Below, piece by piece: positions 26,497-35,580 of a stretch of 64,000 nucleotides of DNA. The DNA is taken from contig JAPYUK010000001.1 of the NCBI GenBank assembly GCA_029936155.1, positions 64,746-128,745 on the forward strand, given 5' to 3'. Every line of letters starts with the position of its first letter. Within the stretch, counting starts at the first letter, position 1. A model generated the notes under the pieces. That model saw nothing but the letters and a program-made list of their open reading frames with translations, was not told the origin of the DNA and made no database searches. The DNA is from Dehalococcoidia bacterium (GTDB taxonomy: Bacteria; Chloroflexota; Dehalococcoidia; Lucifugimonadales; Lucifugimonadaceae). A program made the position numbers and the translations under genes.

Positions 26497-27069
26497 ATGC
26501 CAACCCGAGTTTTCAGGGCTGGAAACAATCCGACTGTATTCATTGTGATCGCCGCGCTATTCGCAGTGGTCGCGGCTGCCTGTGGAACTGATTCCGGTGG
26601 CGGTGCCGCGGCTGTTGCCAAAGTTGTTGCCAACGATCGTATATACACCGTTGAAGACTTCGAAGCGCTACGGCCTTCCGGAGTGAAGACGGTTAAGGAT
26701 TACGACGTCGAGGATCTGCCGGCTGCCGTTGGTGCAGTGCAAGCTGTTTACAATCAGCTTGCCTACGAGATCAGGTTCTACACTTCCCACGACGATGCAG
26801 TCGCACAGGGAGCTTCATACGCCGACTCGATCACTGGTGAGGATGCTGTGGTCACCGGAGACGAGGTTCTGTGGGAAGAGGGCGAACGAGATCGCAGAAA
26901 GTGCAGTCGAGCGGCTGCGACTCCACACTCAAGTTGCTCGTACTCGGCAAGATACCTTGAGTACGTGATTCGCGGAAACATGATTTTGTTCTGCGAAGGC
27001 AACGAATCGAAGGAAGCTTTTTCTAACTGTGAAGAATTCATGGCACTTACAGAGCCTTCACCTGCGTAG
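26497..27069 (+). CDS. Novel-family small lipoprotein, paralogue 4
   Basis: 190 residues beginning directly after the TAG of paralogue 3. Lipobox AAACG. Family landmarks: DRIYTVEDFE, YDVEDLPAAV, YEIRFYTSHDDAVAQG, LWEEGERDRRKC, a second internal Cys (HSSCSYSARY), YVIRGNMILFCEG and a closing Cys (FSNCEEF). The four-Cys arrangement matches paralogue 3. It ends at a bidirectional terminator shared with the convergent paralogue 5. Confidence 0.78.
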   Translation: MPTRVFRAGNNPTVFIVIAALFAVVAAACGTDSGGGAAAVAKVVANDRIYTVEDFEALRPSGVKTVKDYDVEDLPAAVGAVQAVYNQLAYEIRFYTSHDDAVAQGASYADSITGEDAVVTGDEVLWEEGERDRRKCSRAAATPHSSCSYSARYLEYVIRGNMILFCEGNESKEAFSNCEEFMALTEPSPA

Positions 27070-27088
27070 ATTCTCAAGTTGAACGAAT

Positions 27089-27122
27089 AAAAAAGCCGAC
27101 GAAATTGTTCGTCGGCTTTTTT
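27089..27122. terminator. Bidirectional terminator between convergent lipoprotein genes
   Basis: A 15-bp perfect stem (27089-27103 with 27108-27122, core GCCGACGAA/TTCGTCGGC) has a 4-nt loop and is flanked by A-runs on the left and T-runs on the right. It can stop transcripts from both strands: paralogue 4 ends at 27069 and paralogue 5 at 27150. Confidence 0.9.
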
Positions 27123-27149
27123 ATTGCCTAAATATTGGGTCAGTCGTTG

Positions 27150-27689
27150 TTACTCGGGGAGAGCATCGATCAAAGCTTCACATGTCGACAACAGTCGTTC
27201 GCACAGCATAACGGTGTTTCCAACAACAGCATAAGCGGGGTACAGGTTCACAACGGGAATGAGGTAGTCACGCTGCCCCGCTGTACGGGCAATGATGACC
27301 TCAGCAGCCTCCGCGCCCATTCCGAGTGCATCCGCGTGCGACGTGTAGAAGCGTACTTCGATGTCACGTTGGCTGAAAAAGCCGTACCAAATGTCGGTAG
27401 AGCCGGGAACGGTTTGCGGAGTGAACTGCTTGCTCTTCTTGAAACCTACTGCTTCAAGATCGCTGATTGAGTAGAACGACTCAGCCCGGGTAGTCAGCCG
27501 CACGCCCTTTTCGTCTACAGAACCGTTGTCTGATTCGGCTAGTTCATCGGATGAACCGTTGTCGGATTCTGCTAGTTCATCCGATGAACCGCAGGCAGTA
27601 GTGTTGGCAATCAGCACGAGGGCGAACATAGCCAACGCGAGCAGTCGAATCGAACGTTGAAAAAAATATTGTGAGGCCGTTTGTTGCAT
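27150..27689 (-). CDS. Novel-family small lipoprotein, paralogue 5 (divergent, inverted)
   Basis: 179 residues from ATG 27689 (GTG 27707 is an alternative). Signal and lipobox (TTACG) are followed by a linker with a perfect duplication of SSDELAESDNG. The domain keeps ESFYSISDLEAV, IEVRFYTSHADALGMG and VVGNTVMLCE with a later Cys (STCEAL), but the RR-containing helix region is much reduced. It is the most diverged member and is on the opposite strand. Membership is clear from the RFYxSH and GNxVMLC motifs. Confidence 0.72.
   Translation of the reverse strand: MQQTASQYFFQRSIRLLALAMFALVLIANTTACGSSDELAESDNGSSDELAESDNGSVDEKGVRLTTRAESFYSISDLEAVGFKKSKQFTPQTVPGSTDIWYGFFSQRDIEVRFYTSHADALGMGAEAAEVIIARTAGQRDYLIPVVNLYPAYAVVGNTVMLCERLLSTCEALIDALPE
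27520..27585. repeat. 33-bp tandem duplication in lipoprotein linker
   Basis: Two adjacent 33-bp units (27520-27552 and 27553-27585) differ at three bases and encode the duplicated 11-residue acidic linker of lipoprotein paralogue 5. The differences are synonymous, so the duplicated protein sequence has been kept identical. Confidence 0.85.
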
Positions 27690-27798
27690 CGAGTTTCGTA
27701 ACACCAATTTCGAATAGTCCAGTCATTTGATCAGGCAGTTACCTTGGTAACTACACAGAAGCTTACCGCAAGCACTATTCACCTGTGGTGGCTAAAAA

Positions 27799-27829
27799 AA
27801 GTGCCCCCGACAAATTGTCGGGGGCACTT
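27799..27829 (-). terminator. Terminator of the ABC substrate-binding protein gene
   Basis: AAGTGCCCCCGAC (27799-27811) pairs with GTCGGGGGCACTT (27817-27829). Read on the minus strand the stem is followed by a run of seven T. It lies 45 nt beyond the stop of the gene at 27875. Confidence 0.88.
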
Positions 27830-27874
27830 CATTCGCGTCTTTTATCTCAAGTAGTGAAAACTACTAGAATTTTC

Positions 27875-29734
27875 CTACTTCTTTTCTAGAGCGTGCAGAA
27901 CCAATGACCACGTGAGGTGCCAAGCAGCCTCGTTCACGTAACCAGAAGTGTCTGTACCCAAAGGCCAGTTAGTCCATCGCTTCTCACTCATGATGATCCG
28001 GTGGTAGAACTCAAGGATTGGAACATCCGGAAGTTCTACGATCCAGATTTCCATGGCTTCGTGCCACAGTTCCTGCATCTTGTCGATGTCATCTGGGTGA
28101 GTCTTTGCGACTTCGTCAGTAAGTTCGTCCCACCGTTCATTTTCCCAGTGGTAGAAGTTCACCTGGTGACCACCAGGAATGTTTACTGATGCCGACTGGT
28201 AAAGCTTCATGGTGAAGTAAGGGTCACGGACCGATCCGCCGTGTCCGAACATCAGACATTCGAAGTTACCTTCAGCCATTCGTGAAGAAGCATCGGGCGG
28301 CTGCGAGTAGGAGGCGTTGATGCCTTCACGTCGAAGCTGTTCAGCCACGATTGGACCGAGGTCCACCCATGGGCCGAAACCGATGATTCCACAATTGATG
28401 CCATTGCCCTGAGCGTCAACCCAGTTGCCATCGCCATCTTTCGAGTAACCGGCACCTTCAAGCAGAGCGTTGGCCTTTGTAGGGTTGTGCTCTGTGGTGT
28501 CGTTTACTGCTAGTAGGTCCGCTACGGAGTCAAAGTACTTCTGGAGCGGTGGGTACTGCGGCATCGTAAGCGGGTTGAATGCCGCGTTGCCGTCGTAGGC
28601 CACATCTCTTAACTCTTCACGGTCGAGGAAGTAGCTGAATGCCCAACGTACGTCCTTGTTGTCGTACGGACCGAACTTACCGGAGTCGTTGAATGCAATC
28701 GATACCGGCCACCAGTCGACATATCCGTAAGGAGCGTCGGTTCCGGTGTGAGTGACGAGGTCACTGTTCTTGTTCATCGTCTCAACGATTACAGAAGGTG
28801 TCGTCATCGCCGAGTAGTCAACCGTGTCTGAGATCAACGCCTGCGCCCGCATCGACTGGTCTGGGGTTGGCAGGTAAAGGTTTCGCAACACTACAGGCAG
28901 TTTGCCGTACTGGCCGAGTTCAGCCAGGCCATCGCCCCACCACGAGTCGCGGCGGTCGATAATCTTCTGCTCAGCTGTTCCAGAAACGACCTTCCAGGGA
29001 CCCGTCGAAAGCGGGAAGCCCTTTGCGGGGTCGTAGTCCTTGAACGTTGTCCAGTCTTTGCCGCTGTAGTGGTGCTCGGGCACCATGTACACGCCAATGT
29101 CGAACTTGTACGCAAGAAGGAAGAAGAATCGTGGGTCCGGTCGGTCCAGCACTACCTTTACGGTGTGGCTGTCGACTTTCTCCGCGTGGTTCATTGCGTT
29201 GTCAATGTCAGTACCCCAGCGAACCTCTTCTTTAAGGTCTTTGAGGGTATTGAGCGAATAGACAACGTCATCTGCGTTGAATTCTTCACCGTCAGACCAG
29301 TTAACGCCTTCGCGCAGGTTGATCGTCAATTCGGTGAAGTCGCCGTTCCAGTCCCAGCTCGTTGCGAGCCATGGGATCATCTTGTCGTCGAATGCACTAA
29401 AGAATGCAAGCGGCTCAAAGATCATGTTTGGTCCCTGCTGGTGGTTTGCACCAATAGCGTAGGGGTTCCACAACTCGTGGTCGACGAATCGACCTTCAGC
29501 ACCACCACGGTACTGAACAAGCGTGTCCTCACGGGAAATATCTGCAATTGCACCGCTCGCAGCGGCCGGAGCCTCAGTAGGCTCAGGAGCAGCCGTAGCT
29601 TTAGCGGCAGGCTCAGGGGCGCTGCTGCTGTCAGAAGAATCCTCATCATCTCCGCCACCACAAGCAATCGCCGCAACTAGGGCAATTGAAAGCAGGGCGA
29701 GGAAGAGAATTCTCCACCTCTCAGTAAATGTCAT
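27875..29734 (-). CDS. ABC transporter substrate-binding lipoprotein, family 5 (peptide/nickel type)
   Basis: 619 residues: signal peptide with lipobox AIACG, an acidic then Ala/Pro/Glu-rich linker, then an SBP_bac_5 domain ([50 protein letters not shown]). It captures substrate outside the membrane for the permeases encoded divergently at 30122. Start ATG 29734 is set by GGAGG 6 nt upstream; a longer TTG start at 29773 lacks this. The class covers oligopeptides, dipeptides, nickel and some glycosides, so the ligand is open. Confidence 0.9.
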   Translation of the reverse strand: MTFTERWRILFLALLSIALVAAIACGGGDDEDSSDSSSAPEPAAKATAAPEPTEAPAAASGAIADISREDTLVQYRGGAEGRFVDHELWNPYAIGANHQQGPNMIFEPLAFFSAFDDKMIPWLATSWDWNGDFTELTINLREGVNWSDGEEFNADDVVYSLNTLKDLKEEVRWGTDIDNAMNHAEKVDSHTVKVVLDRPDPRFFFLLAYKFDIGVYMVPEHHYSGKDWTTFKDYDPAKGFPLSTGPWKVVSGTAEQKIIDRRDSWWGDGLAELGQYGKLPVVLRNLYLPTPDQSMRAQALISDTVDYSAMTTPSVIVETMNKNSDLVTHTGTDAPYGYVDWWPVSIAFNDSGKFGPYDNKDVRWAFSYFLDREELRDVAYDGNAAFNPLTMPQYPPLQKYFDSVADLLAVNDTTEHNPTKANALLEGAGYSKDGDGNWVDAQGNGINCGIIGFGPWVDLGPIVAEQLRREGINASYSQPPDASSRMAEGNFECLMFGHGGSVRDPYFTMKLYQSASVNIPGGHQVNFYHWENERWDELTDEVAKTHPDDIDKMQELWHEAMEIWIVELPDVPILEFYHRIIMSEKRWTNWPLGTDTSGYVNEAAWHLTWSLVLHALEKK

Positions 29735-29807
29735 TCTGACCTCCGAATAAATGTCAGACGCGAAATCAAACAAGCCGCCATTCGGCAGTTTCAGTCTGTA
29801 AACAGAA

Positions 29808-29836
29808 TTTATAACCGAAACCTACTTTAGAGTCAA
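29808..29836 (-). promoter_or_regulatory. Sigma-70-type promoter for the substrate-binding protein gene
   Basis: On the minus strand TTGACT (29836-29831) and TATAAA (29813-29808) are separated by exactly 17 nt, near the consensus. It would give a leader of roughly 65 nt before ATG 29734. The rest of the 387-nt divergent gap (29735-30121) is AT-rich; I found no equally good promoter pointing at the permease operon. Confidence 0.6.
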
Positions 29837-30121
29837 TATTCACTTACCTGTTACAGAGGTCGAATTCACACTACTCGGTTTTTGGTGCGTGAGCGTTTTA
29901 ACGCGATCTGAAATGGTGCTTGGCGTTCAATTAATACTTGACTAAAGATTGAACACAATTCCAGCACAACCCGGTACTTACTGGTGAACGTCTTCAAACC
30001 AACATAGCCATCTAGGTAAACACTTGTTATCTTTGGACGACAGAAATCATATTTTTTGATTAGTTATCGAAGAATCAGTGGTTTACCCGTATATGGACAC
30101 TATTGAATTGAGTTTTAGCTC

Positions 30122-31201
30122 GTGACTGAACAAACGCAGGCTGTCGAAAACTCTTCGCCTTCAAGTGGCCCGTCGATTATCCGAATAATTACGGGTATTT
30201 TCGGTCATTTTTTGGTGAAGCGGTTCCTTTTCTTTCTTTTTGTTGTTTGGCTAGCAAGCACGGTAATTTTTATCATCCCGCGCCTGTCTGGTCAGGACCC
30301 CGTTAAGGAGAAGCTTCTTCTTGAAGCTCAACGAGGTGGGGCTATGCAGACCGGCCTTGATGCGATGGCAAAGCATTACCAAAAACGATTCGGTCTCGAC
30401 CAGCCAATCTGGATTCAGTACTCCAACTTCCTTAATGATCTGGCACATCTAAACCTTGGGGTTTCGATCGCATTCTTCCCTCGCACAGTCAATGACATCG
30501 TGTTCGAATCGTTGATATGGACTTTGGGGTTAATGGGAACTGTGACGCTGCTGGCGTTCGTGTTAGGAACGTTGGCCGGGGCAATTCTGGGCTGGCCTAG
30601 AAGACCGGGCTGGATTCAATACGTGTTCATGCCACTACTGACCCTTGCTGCTATACCGCAGTATTTGCTGGCGATGATTTTGATTTTCATCTTTGCGTTC
30701 AAACTGGGTTGGTTACCACTATTTGGTGGCTACGCAGCCGGTACGTTGCCAGAACTTTCGTTTGCGTTCTTTATCGATGTTATTAAGCACGCAATTCTGC
30801 CTGCATTCGCAATTCTGTTCTCAGTCGTTGGCTTCTGGGCAATTGGCATGCGCGGAATGATGATCAACATGCAGGGTGAGGACTACATGATTCAGGCCGA
30901 TGCTAAGGGCCTGAAGGGTTCTCGAATATTCATGCGATACGCCGTACGTAACGCGCTATTGCCCCAGGTAACTGGCCTGGCGCTGGTGCTCGGAACTATC
31001 GTTACCGGACAGGTGCTCGTCGAGCGGGTGTTCTCATACCCTGGAATTGGCGACATCCTATTCCAGGCAATCAGGTTGTCCGACTTCTTTGTAATTCGAG
31101 GAATCGTGATCGTGATAATTCTTGGTATTGCTGGAGCAACGTTCCTGCTCGATGTCCTCTATCCGTTACTTGATCCTCGTATCAAGGTGGGGAAATCGTA
31201 A
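30122..31201 (+). CDS. ABC transporter permease, DppB/OppB type
   Basis: 359 residues with about six transmembrane helices. Family markers: the N-terminal helix FFLFVVWLASTVIFIIPRL, a long periplasmic loop with KRFGLDQPIWIQY, and the ATPase-contact loop QADAKGLKGSRIFMRYAVRN. Start is GTG 30122. It forms the inner-membrane channel with the next gene, which begins at the base after this gene's stop. The substrate is probably a peptide or a comparable small solute. Confidence 0.92.
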   Translation: MTEQTQAVENSSPSSGPSIIRIITGIFGHFLVKRFLFFLFVVWLASTVIFIIPRLSGQDPVKEKLLLEAQRGGAMQTGLDAMAKHYQKRFGLDQPIWIQYSNFLNDLAHLNLGVSIAFFPRTVNDIVFESLIWTLGLMGTVTLLAFVLGTLAGAILGWPRRPGWIQYVFMPLLTLAAIPQYLLAMILIFIFAFKLGWLPLFGGYAAGTLPELSFAFFIDVIKHAILPAFAILFSVVGFWAIGMRGMMINMQGEDYMIQADAKGLKGSRIFMRYAVRNALLPQVTGLALVLGTIVTGQVLVERVFSYPGIGDILFQAIRLSDFFVIRGIVIVIILGIAGATFLLDVLYPLLDPRIKVGKS

Positions 31202-32173
31202 ATGACCGAATCAGTTACAACTCCAAAACCGATTGATCCAACCGAAAGTGATGGCTGGAACCAGTTCAACACAGACCGTGTGCAGCCAATCAAGCGCTAC
31301 GCACTGCGAAACCCCTCCCTAATTTGGGGTTGTGGTCTGGTGTTCTTCCTTATGTTGTTTGTTGGCGTCGGCCACGTCGTTTGGGACACCGAACAGTTCC
31401 GGCCACTTTCAACTCCAACCAGGTTGGCACCAACGCTATCGCACGCGATAGTCAAAGGTGGCGAGCTGACAGGCGAAGTAAAGCCATTCCCTTTTGGGAC
31501 AGATACGGCAGGCCGTGACTTACTTGCTGTCGCTATTCTTGGCACGCCGCTGACCCTGAGAATCGGTATCATCGCCGGCTTCACTTCGATAATTCTCGGA
31601 ACTGTCGCAGCTTTTGTAGCTGCTTATTACCGTGGATGGCTCGACGGCGCTATTAGATCAGTTGTTGACGTGGGTCTGGCAATGCCGGGCCTGCTGATAT
31701 TGATTCTTGTCCGAATCAACATTGGACGTGAACTTAGCGTTGACGAGATGGGATTAGCGCTCGGTCTAGTGGGTTGGGTGTTCCCGGCTCGGACTATCCG
31801 GGCGCAGGTACTGGTAATGCGAGAGCAGGCTTACGTCGAGCTTTCGCGATTGTCCGGAACCAGCGGCATGGGAATCATCTTCAAAGAGATGCTTCCGAAC
31901 CTGATTCCGTACATTACGGCCAGCCTTGTAGGTTCGGTTGCTGGTGCGATTCTTGCATCGATCGGCCTTGAAGCCATCGGTCTTGGGAACTTCAGCACGC
32001 CGACACTCGGCATGACTATTTTCTTCAACATCCAGTTCTCATCAATCACGCTCGGTATGTGGTGGTGGTGGCTACCGCCGCTCGTAGCGATTGTGATTGT
32101 GTTCCTTGGATTGTTCTTGATTTCATCAGGATTAGATGAATGGTCTAACCCACGATTGAGGAAACGCGTTTGA
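31202..32173 (+). CDS. ABC transporter permease, DppC/OppC type
   Basis: 323 residues, second permease of the importer, with an N-terminal cytoplasmic segment then six predicted membrane helices. FPFGTDTAGRDLLAVAILGT is the usual DppC periplasmic motif, and the ATPase-contact loop (YVELSRLSGTSGMGIIFKEM) follows later. Its 3' end overlaps the first ATPase gene by 4 nt. Confidence 0.92.
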   Translation: MTESVTTPKPIDPTESDGWNQFNTDRVQPIKRYALRNPSLIWGCGLVFFLMLFVGVGHVVWDTEQFRPLSTPTRLAPTLSHAIVKGGELTGEVKPFPFGTDTAGRDLLAVAILGTPLTLRIGIIAGFTSIILGTVAAFVAAYYRGWLDGAIRSVVDVGLAMPGLLILILVRINIGRELSVDEMGLALGLVGWVFPARTIRAQVLVMREQAYVELSRLSGTSGMGIIFKEMLPNLIPYITASLVGSVAGAILASIGLEAIGLGNFSTPTLGMTIFFNIQFSSITLGMWWWWLPPLVAIVIVFLGLFLISSGLDEWSNPRLRKRV

Positions 32174-33204
32174 GCACCGAACAAGCAATTGAGACTTATC
32201 GAGAGGGCGCTCGGATATCCGATGTCGACGCCCTTGTAGTAGATGGCCTTTCGGTTTACTACGAAACTGAGGGTGGAACAGTTAAGGCGTGTGATGACGT
32301 AACGTTCACTCTCAAACAGGGTGAACGGTTCGCTCTCGTCGGTGAATCAGGTTCAGGCAAGACAACTCTTGCCATGGCCCTTATGCGACTGACGAGGCCT
32401 CCGGGGCATATCGCCAAGGGTAGTGTTCTACTCTACGGCCATGACCTTACAAAACTCACTGATGACGAAATGCGCAAGGCACGATTGTCTGAGATCGCAT
32501 TGGTTCCTCAGGGAGCAATGAACTCGCTAAACCCGATCATGAGGATCGGTAAGCAGGTCGTCGATGGTCTGCTCGATCACCTCACTGATGACCAATCGAC
32601 TCCGGGCAAGGAAGAACTGGACGACACGGTTCGAGACCTACTCACCAGAGTGGGTCTCCGACCCGGTGTTGCCCGATTGTACCCACACGAGCTCTCGGGC
32701 GGAATGAAACAACGTGTAGCGATGGCCATTGGCATTTCGCTGCAACCAAAGTTGATCATTGCTGATGAGCCGACATCCGCGCTCGACGTTGTCGTGCAGC
32801 GACAGATCATGCAGACGCTTGGTCGACTTCAGGAAGGCCTTGACGCTTCTATCATGCTCGTTGGTCACGACATGGGCCTCGTTGCTCAGTTCGCCGACAC
32901 CATCGGCGTTATGTACGCAGGCAAGCTCGTAGAAGTCGGACCGGTAGAAGAAGTATTTAGCGATCCCAAGCACCCGTATACGAAGCTGTTGATCGGAAGT
33001 CTTCCATCACTGCAAGAAAAGCGGGAATTCTTGGGAATCCCAGGACTCCCTCCTGAGCTTGTTGCACTGCCACCAGGATGCGCGTTTGCAGACCGCTGCC
33101 CGTCGAGCTTCGACCGGTGTTCTGTCGATATTCCAGAAAAACTTAACATTGGAAGCCGCAGGGACGTGGCTTGCCATCTGTATGAAGGCGAGGCTCAGTC
33201 GTGA
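32170..33204 (+). CDS. ABC transporter ATP-binding protein, DppD/OppD type
   Basis: 344 residues with Walker A GESGSGKTT, Q-loop VPQGAMNSLNP, signature LSGGMKQR, Walker B LIIADEPTSALD and the switch His in GHDMG. The C-terminal oligopeptide-transporter extension has a four-Cys pattern with CAFADRCP. The 5' and 3' ends each overlap a neighbour by 4 nt. Start is TTG 32170. It energises uptake with the next protein as a heterodimer. Confidence 0.93.
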   Translation: MSTEQAIETYREGARISDVDALVVDGLSVYYETEGGTVKACDDVTFTLKQGERFALVGESGSGKTTLAMALMRLTRPPGHIAKGSVLLYGHDLTKLTDDEMRKARLSEIALVPQGAMNSLNPIMRIGKQVVDGLLDHLTDDQSTPGKEELDDTVRDLLTRVGLRPGVARLYPHELSGGMKQRVAMAIGISLQPKLIIADEPTSALDVVVQRQIMQTLGRLQEGLDASIMLVGHDMGLVAQFADTIGVMYAGKLVEVGPVEEVFSDPKHPYTKLLIGSLPSLQEKREFLGIPGLPPELVALPPGCAFADRCPSSFDRCSVDIPEKLNIGSRRDVACHLYEGEAQS

Positions 33205-34256
33205 GCACGTTTCTTGAACTAGATCACGTAACAAAAACGTTCGGTAGTGAAGGAATGTTTGGGAACGGCATGGTGACTATCGCCGTCGACGACGTTTCAC
33301 TGACTATCGATGAAGATGAACCTTCTATCACCACGGTGGCTGGCGAGAGTGGAAGTGGAAAAACAACACTTTCTCGACTGCTACTCGGAAGCCATGTGCC
33401 GACTGATGGACGGATGCTCTACCGCGGTAAGGATTTCACCAAACTCACGAGTCGAGAGCGCCGCAACTTCCGCCGCGAGATTCAACCGATCTTCCAAGAT
33501 CCATTTGAGTCGTACAACCCTTTCTACAAGGTCGACCACGTTCTAGATGCGCCGATCCAAAACTTCAAACTCGCATCATCTGACCGAGAGAAGAAGCGGA
33601 TGATCGAAGATGCGCTTGAGATGGTCGGGCTCGTACCCGGCGAAACGCTGGGTCGCTTCCCTCACCAGTTGAGTGGTGGTCAGCGGCAGCGGGTCATGGT
33701 TGCCCGTGCGCTCCTACTGAAGCCAAGAGTGATTCTGGCCGATGAGCCTGTCTCGATGGTTGACGCGTCACTGAGAGCAACAATTCTCGACTCGATTCGT
33801 CGTCTTAACCGAGATTTGGGCATTTCGGTTGTGTACGTGACGCACGACCTGACGACCGCGTACCAAATCAGCGACAACATCCTGATCATGTACAGAGGGA
33901 CGATTGTTGAAGCGGGTACCGTGGATGAGGTAATTCCGAACCCACAGCACCCGTATACGCAGTTGCTGATCGAGTCGATACCACAGCCAGACCCGAAGAA
34001 CCGATGGGGATCGGAGCCGCCTCAGCAGAACTGGGACACCTCCGACACACAGATCGCTGGCTGCAGGTTTGCTGATCGCTGCCCGGCTGTGATGGACGAA
34101 TGTCGCACAACCAAGCCGCCGCAGTACCTCATCAACGAGCACCAGTTGACCGCTTGCTTCCTCCACAAGGACAAGGGCGAGATGACCAACCCGGACATCA
34201 CAAGCACTTTCCAGACTGAATCAGAGACGATTAAGGCCGTTCCGGCCAAAATTTAG
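33201..34256 (+). CDS. ABC transporter ATP-binding protein, DppF/OppF type
   Basis: 351 residues with Walker A GESGSGKTTLSR, Q-loop IFQDPFESYNP, signature LSGGQRQR, Walker B VILADEPVSMVD and switch THDLT. CRFADRCP belongs to the C-terminal extension, followed by about 40 residues of acidic tail. Last gene of the importer operon; a strong terminator follows. Confidence 0.93.
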   Translation: MSTFLELDHVTKTFGSEGMFGNGMVTIAVDDVSLTIDEDEPSITTVAGESGSGKTTLSRLLLGSHVPTDGRMLYRGKDFTKLTSRERRNFRREIQPIFQDPFESYNPFYKVDHVLDAPIQNFKLASSDREKKRMIEDALEMVGLVPGETLGRFPHQLSGGQRQRVMVARALLLKPRVILADEPVSMVDASLRATILDSIRRLNRDLGISVVYVTHDLTTAYQISDNILIMYRGTIVEAGTVDEVIPNPQHPYTQLLIESIPQPDPKNRWGSEPPQQNWDTSDTQIAGCRFADRCPAVMDECRTTKPPQYLINEHQLTACFLHKDKGEMTNPDITSTFQTESETIKAVPAKI

Positions 34257-34284
34257 AGTCTTTCGACTACGGTCCGAATTCATT

Positions 34285-34333
34285 AACTCCGAAGGTCACG
34301 GTGTAAATCACCAGCCCTTCGGAGTTTGTTTTT
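34285..34333 (+). terminator. Rho-independent terminator after the ABC importer operon
   Basis: AACTCCGAAGG (34285-34295) pairs perfectly with CCTTCGGAGTT (34316-34326), with a small inner hairpin in the loop, and is followed by TGTTTTTT. Confidence 0.88.
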
Positions 34334-34476
34334 TAACGTGAGCTCGTGCTTGCCGAATGCATGCGCTGATTCGCTGATTCATCAAGTCCAGGCTATCGAA
34401 GGTCTGGCAATTTCGATTGGTGCGAAAAAACCAACTCTTGACACGGTTCGTCAGACGTTAGGATCTGCCCGAAGCA

Positions 34477-35376
34477 CTAGTCCGGCACCGCAAAATCTGT
34501 GATGAATTCAGCTTTACCTTGAATATCGAGTTTCACTCGGTAGAGATCGCCACCGCGGTAGGTGTCGATATTGAAGCCTTCAGCCTCCCAGCCATTCAGC
34601 TCGGGATCACCCGTTCCGAAACTCGCCGTCGTAACGTAAAGTTCGTTCAGGTCTTTGCCGCCAAACATCGCAGATGATGTTTGTGCCGCAGGCAACTCCA
34701 CCCGCCGCTCCTCTTTGCCATCTGGATCGAATCGTACGATCATGCCGCCGGACCAGATCGCCGACCACACAAAGCCATCGCCGTCGACGGTCATGCCATC
34801 TGGGATGCCCCAATTATCGGGGATCGTTGTAAAAACCTGCTTGTTGGTGATCGCGCCGGTCGTCACGTTGTGATCCCACTTGTAGATCTCGTGCTTGAAC
34901 GTATCGGTCGAGTAGAACGTGCTCAGGTCAGGAGAAAAGCCCATTCCGTTACATAGTTCAAGCCCATCGTCGATTATCTCGGCTGTGCCGTCTGGCTTGA
35001 ACCTGAATAACGCGCAAGAATCGAGATGCCCACTACCTCCATAAAGGCTGCCATCGGGGCCCACTGTTACGTCGTTGAGCTTGATCGGGTATCCATCAAC
35101 TTCACCTTTGTGGAGCCATGTGAAGTTGTCGTCTGAGTGCCACAGTTGCACACCTTCCCAGGTGCCGACGGCCAAACCGCCCCGTTTGTTTCTGGTTGCT
35201 CCTGCTACGTTGTAGCCTTCGTGCAGCAGGTTATTTTCCCCGGTCGCGGGGTCGAAGTTCCAAAACTTGCCGCCCTGAATGTCGATCCAGTACAGCGTCT
35301 GTGATTCGACATCCCAAACCGGACCTTCACCAACCAAAGCATTCTCGGCCGCAAGTTTTTCTACCTCGTATCCCAT
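34477..35376 (-). CDS. SMP-30/regucalcin-like lactonase (copy 3)
   Basis: 299 residues from ATG 35376, preceded by TGGAG at 6 nt; an upstream ATG at 35400 has no such site. It has LVGEGPVWDVESQTLYWID (metal Glu), KLNDVTVGPDGSLY (Asn), LCNGMGFSPD (Asn) and IPDGMTVDGDGFVWSAIW (Asp), the regucalcin-branch pattern that differs from the Gnl-like copies at 6-8 kb. Likely hydrolyses an aldonolactone in the cytoplasm. It is isolated, so its substrate is not suggested by context. Confidence 0.86.
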   Translation of the reverse strand: MGYEVEKLAAENALVGEGPVWDVESQTLYWIDIQGGKFWNFDPATGENNLLHEGYNVAGATRNKRGGLAVGTWEGVQLWHSDDNFTWLHKGEVDGYPIKLNDVTVGPDGSLYGGSGHLDSCALFRFKPDGTAEIIDDGLELCNGMGFSPDLSTFYSTDTFKHEIYKWDHNVTTGAITNKQVFTTIPDNWGIPDGMTVDGDGFVWSAIWSGGMIVRFDPDGKEERRVELPAAQTSSAMFGGKDLNELYVTTASFGTGDPELNGWEAEGFNIDTYRGGDLYRVKLDIQGKAEFITDFAVPD

Positions 35377-35580
35377 TGAATTCTCCAGTCGTTGGGGCAT
35401 TCGTACCAGTCAGACGTAAAGCAACATTTTTGCACCGCCCGAAGGCTGACCAGTCTACCCCAGAATTAACGCCGCAAGAGAACTCGTAGTTACTCGTTTA
35501 TCTCCGCGCAAACGATGATCTATACAGTATATTTCCATCCGAAACCCTATTCCGATAATTACGACTCGTGGGAGCTAGTC

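Noticed and set aside
30030-30121. Promoter for the permease operon
   Set aside because: A TATATG-like box near 30093 lacks a credible -35 at 17 nt, so it was not called.
34438-34463. TTGACA box in the gap after the ABC operon
   Set aside because: It points antisense into the SMP-30 gene and its best -10 is only about 15 nt away.
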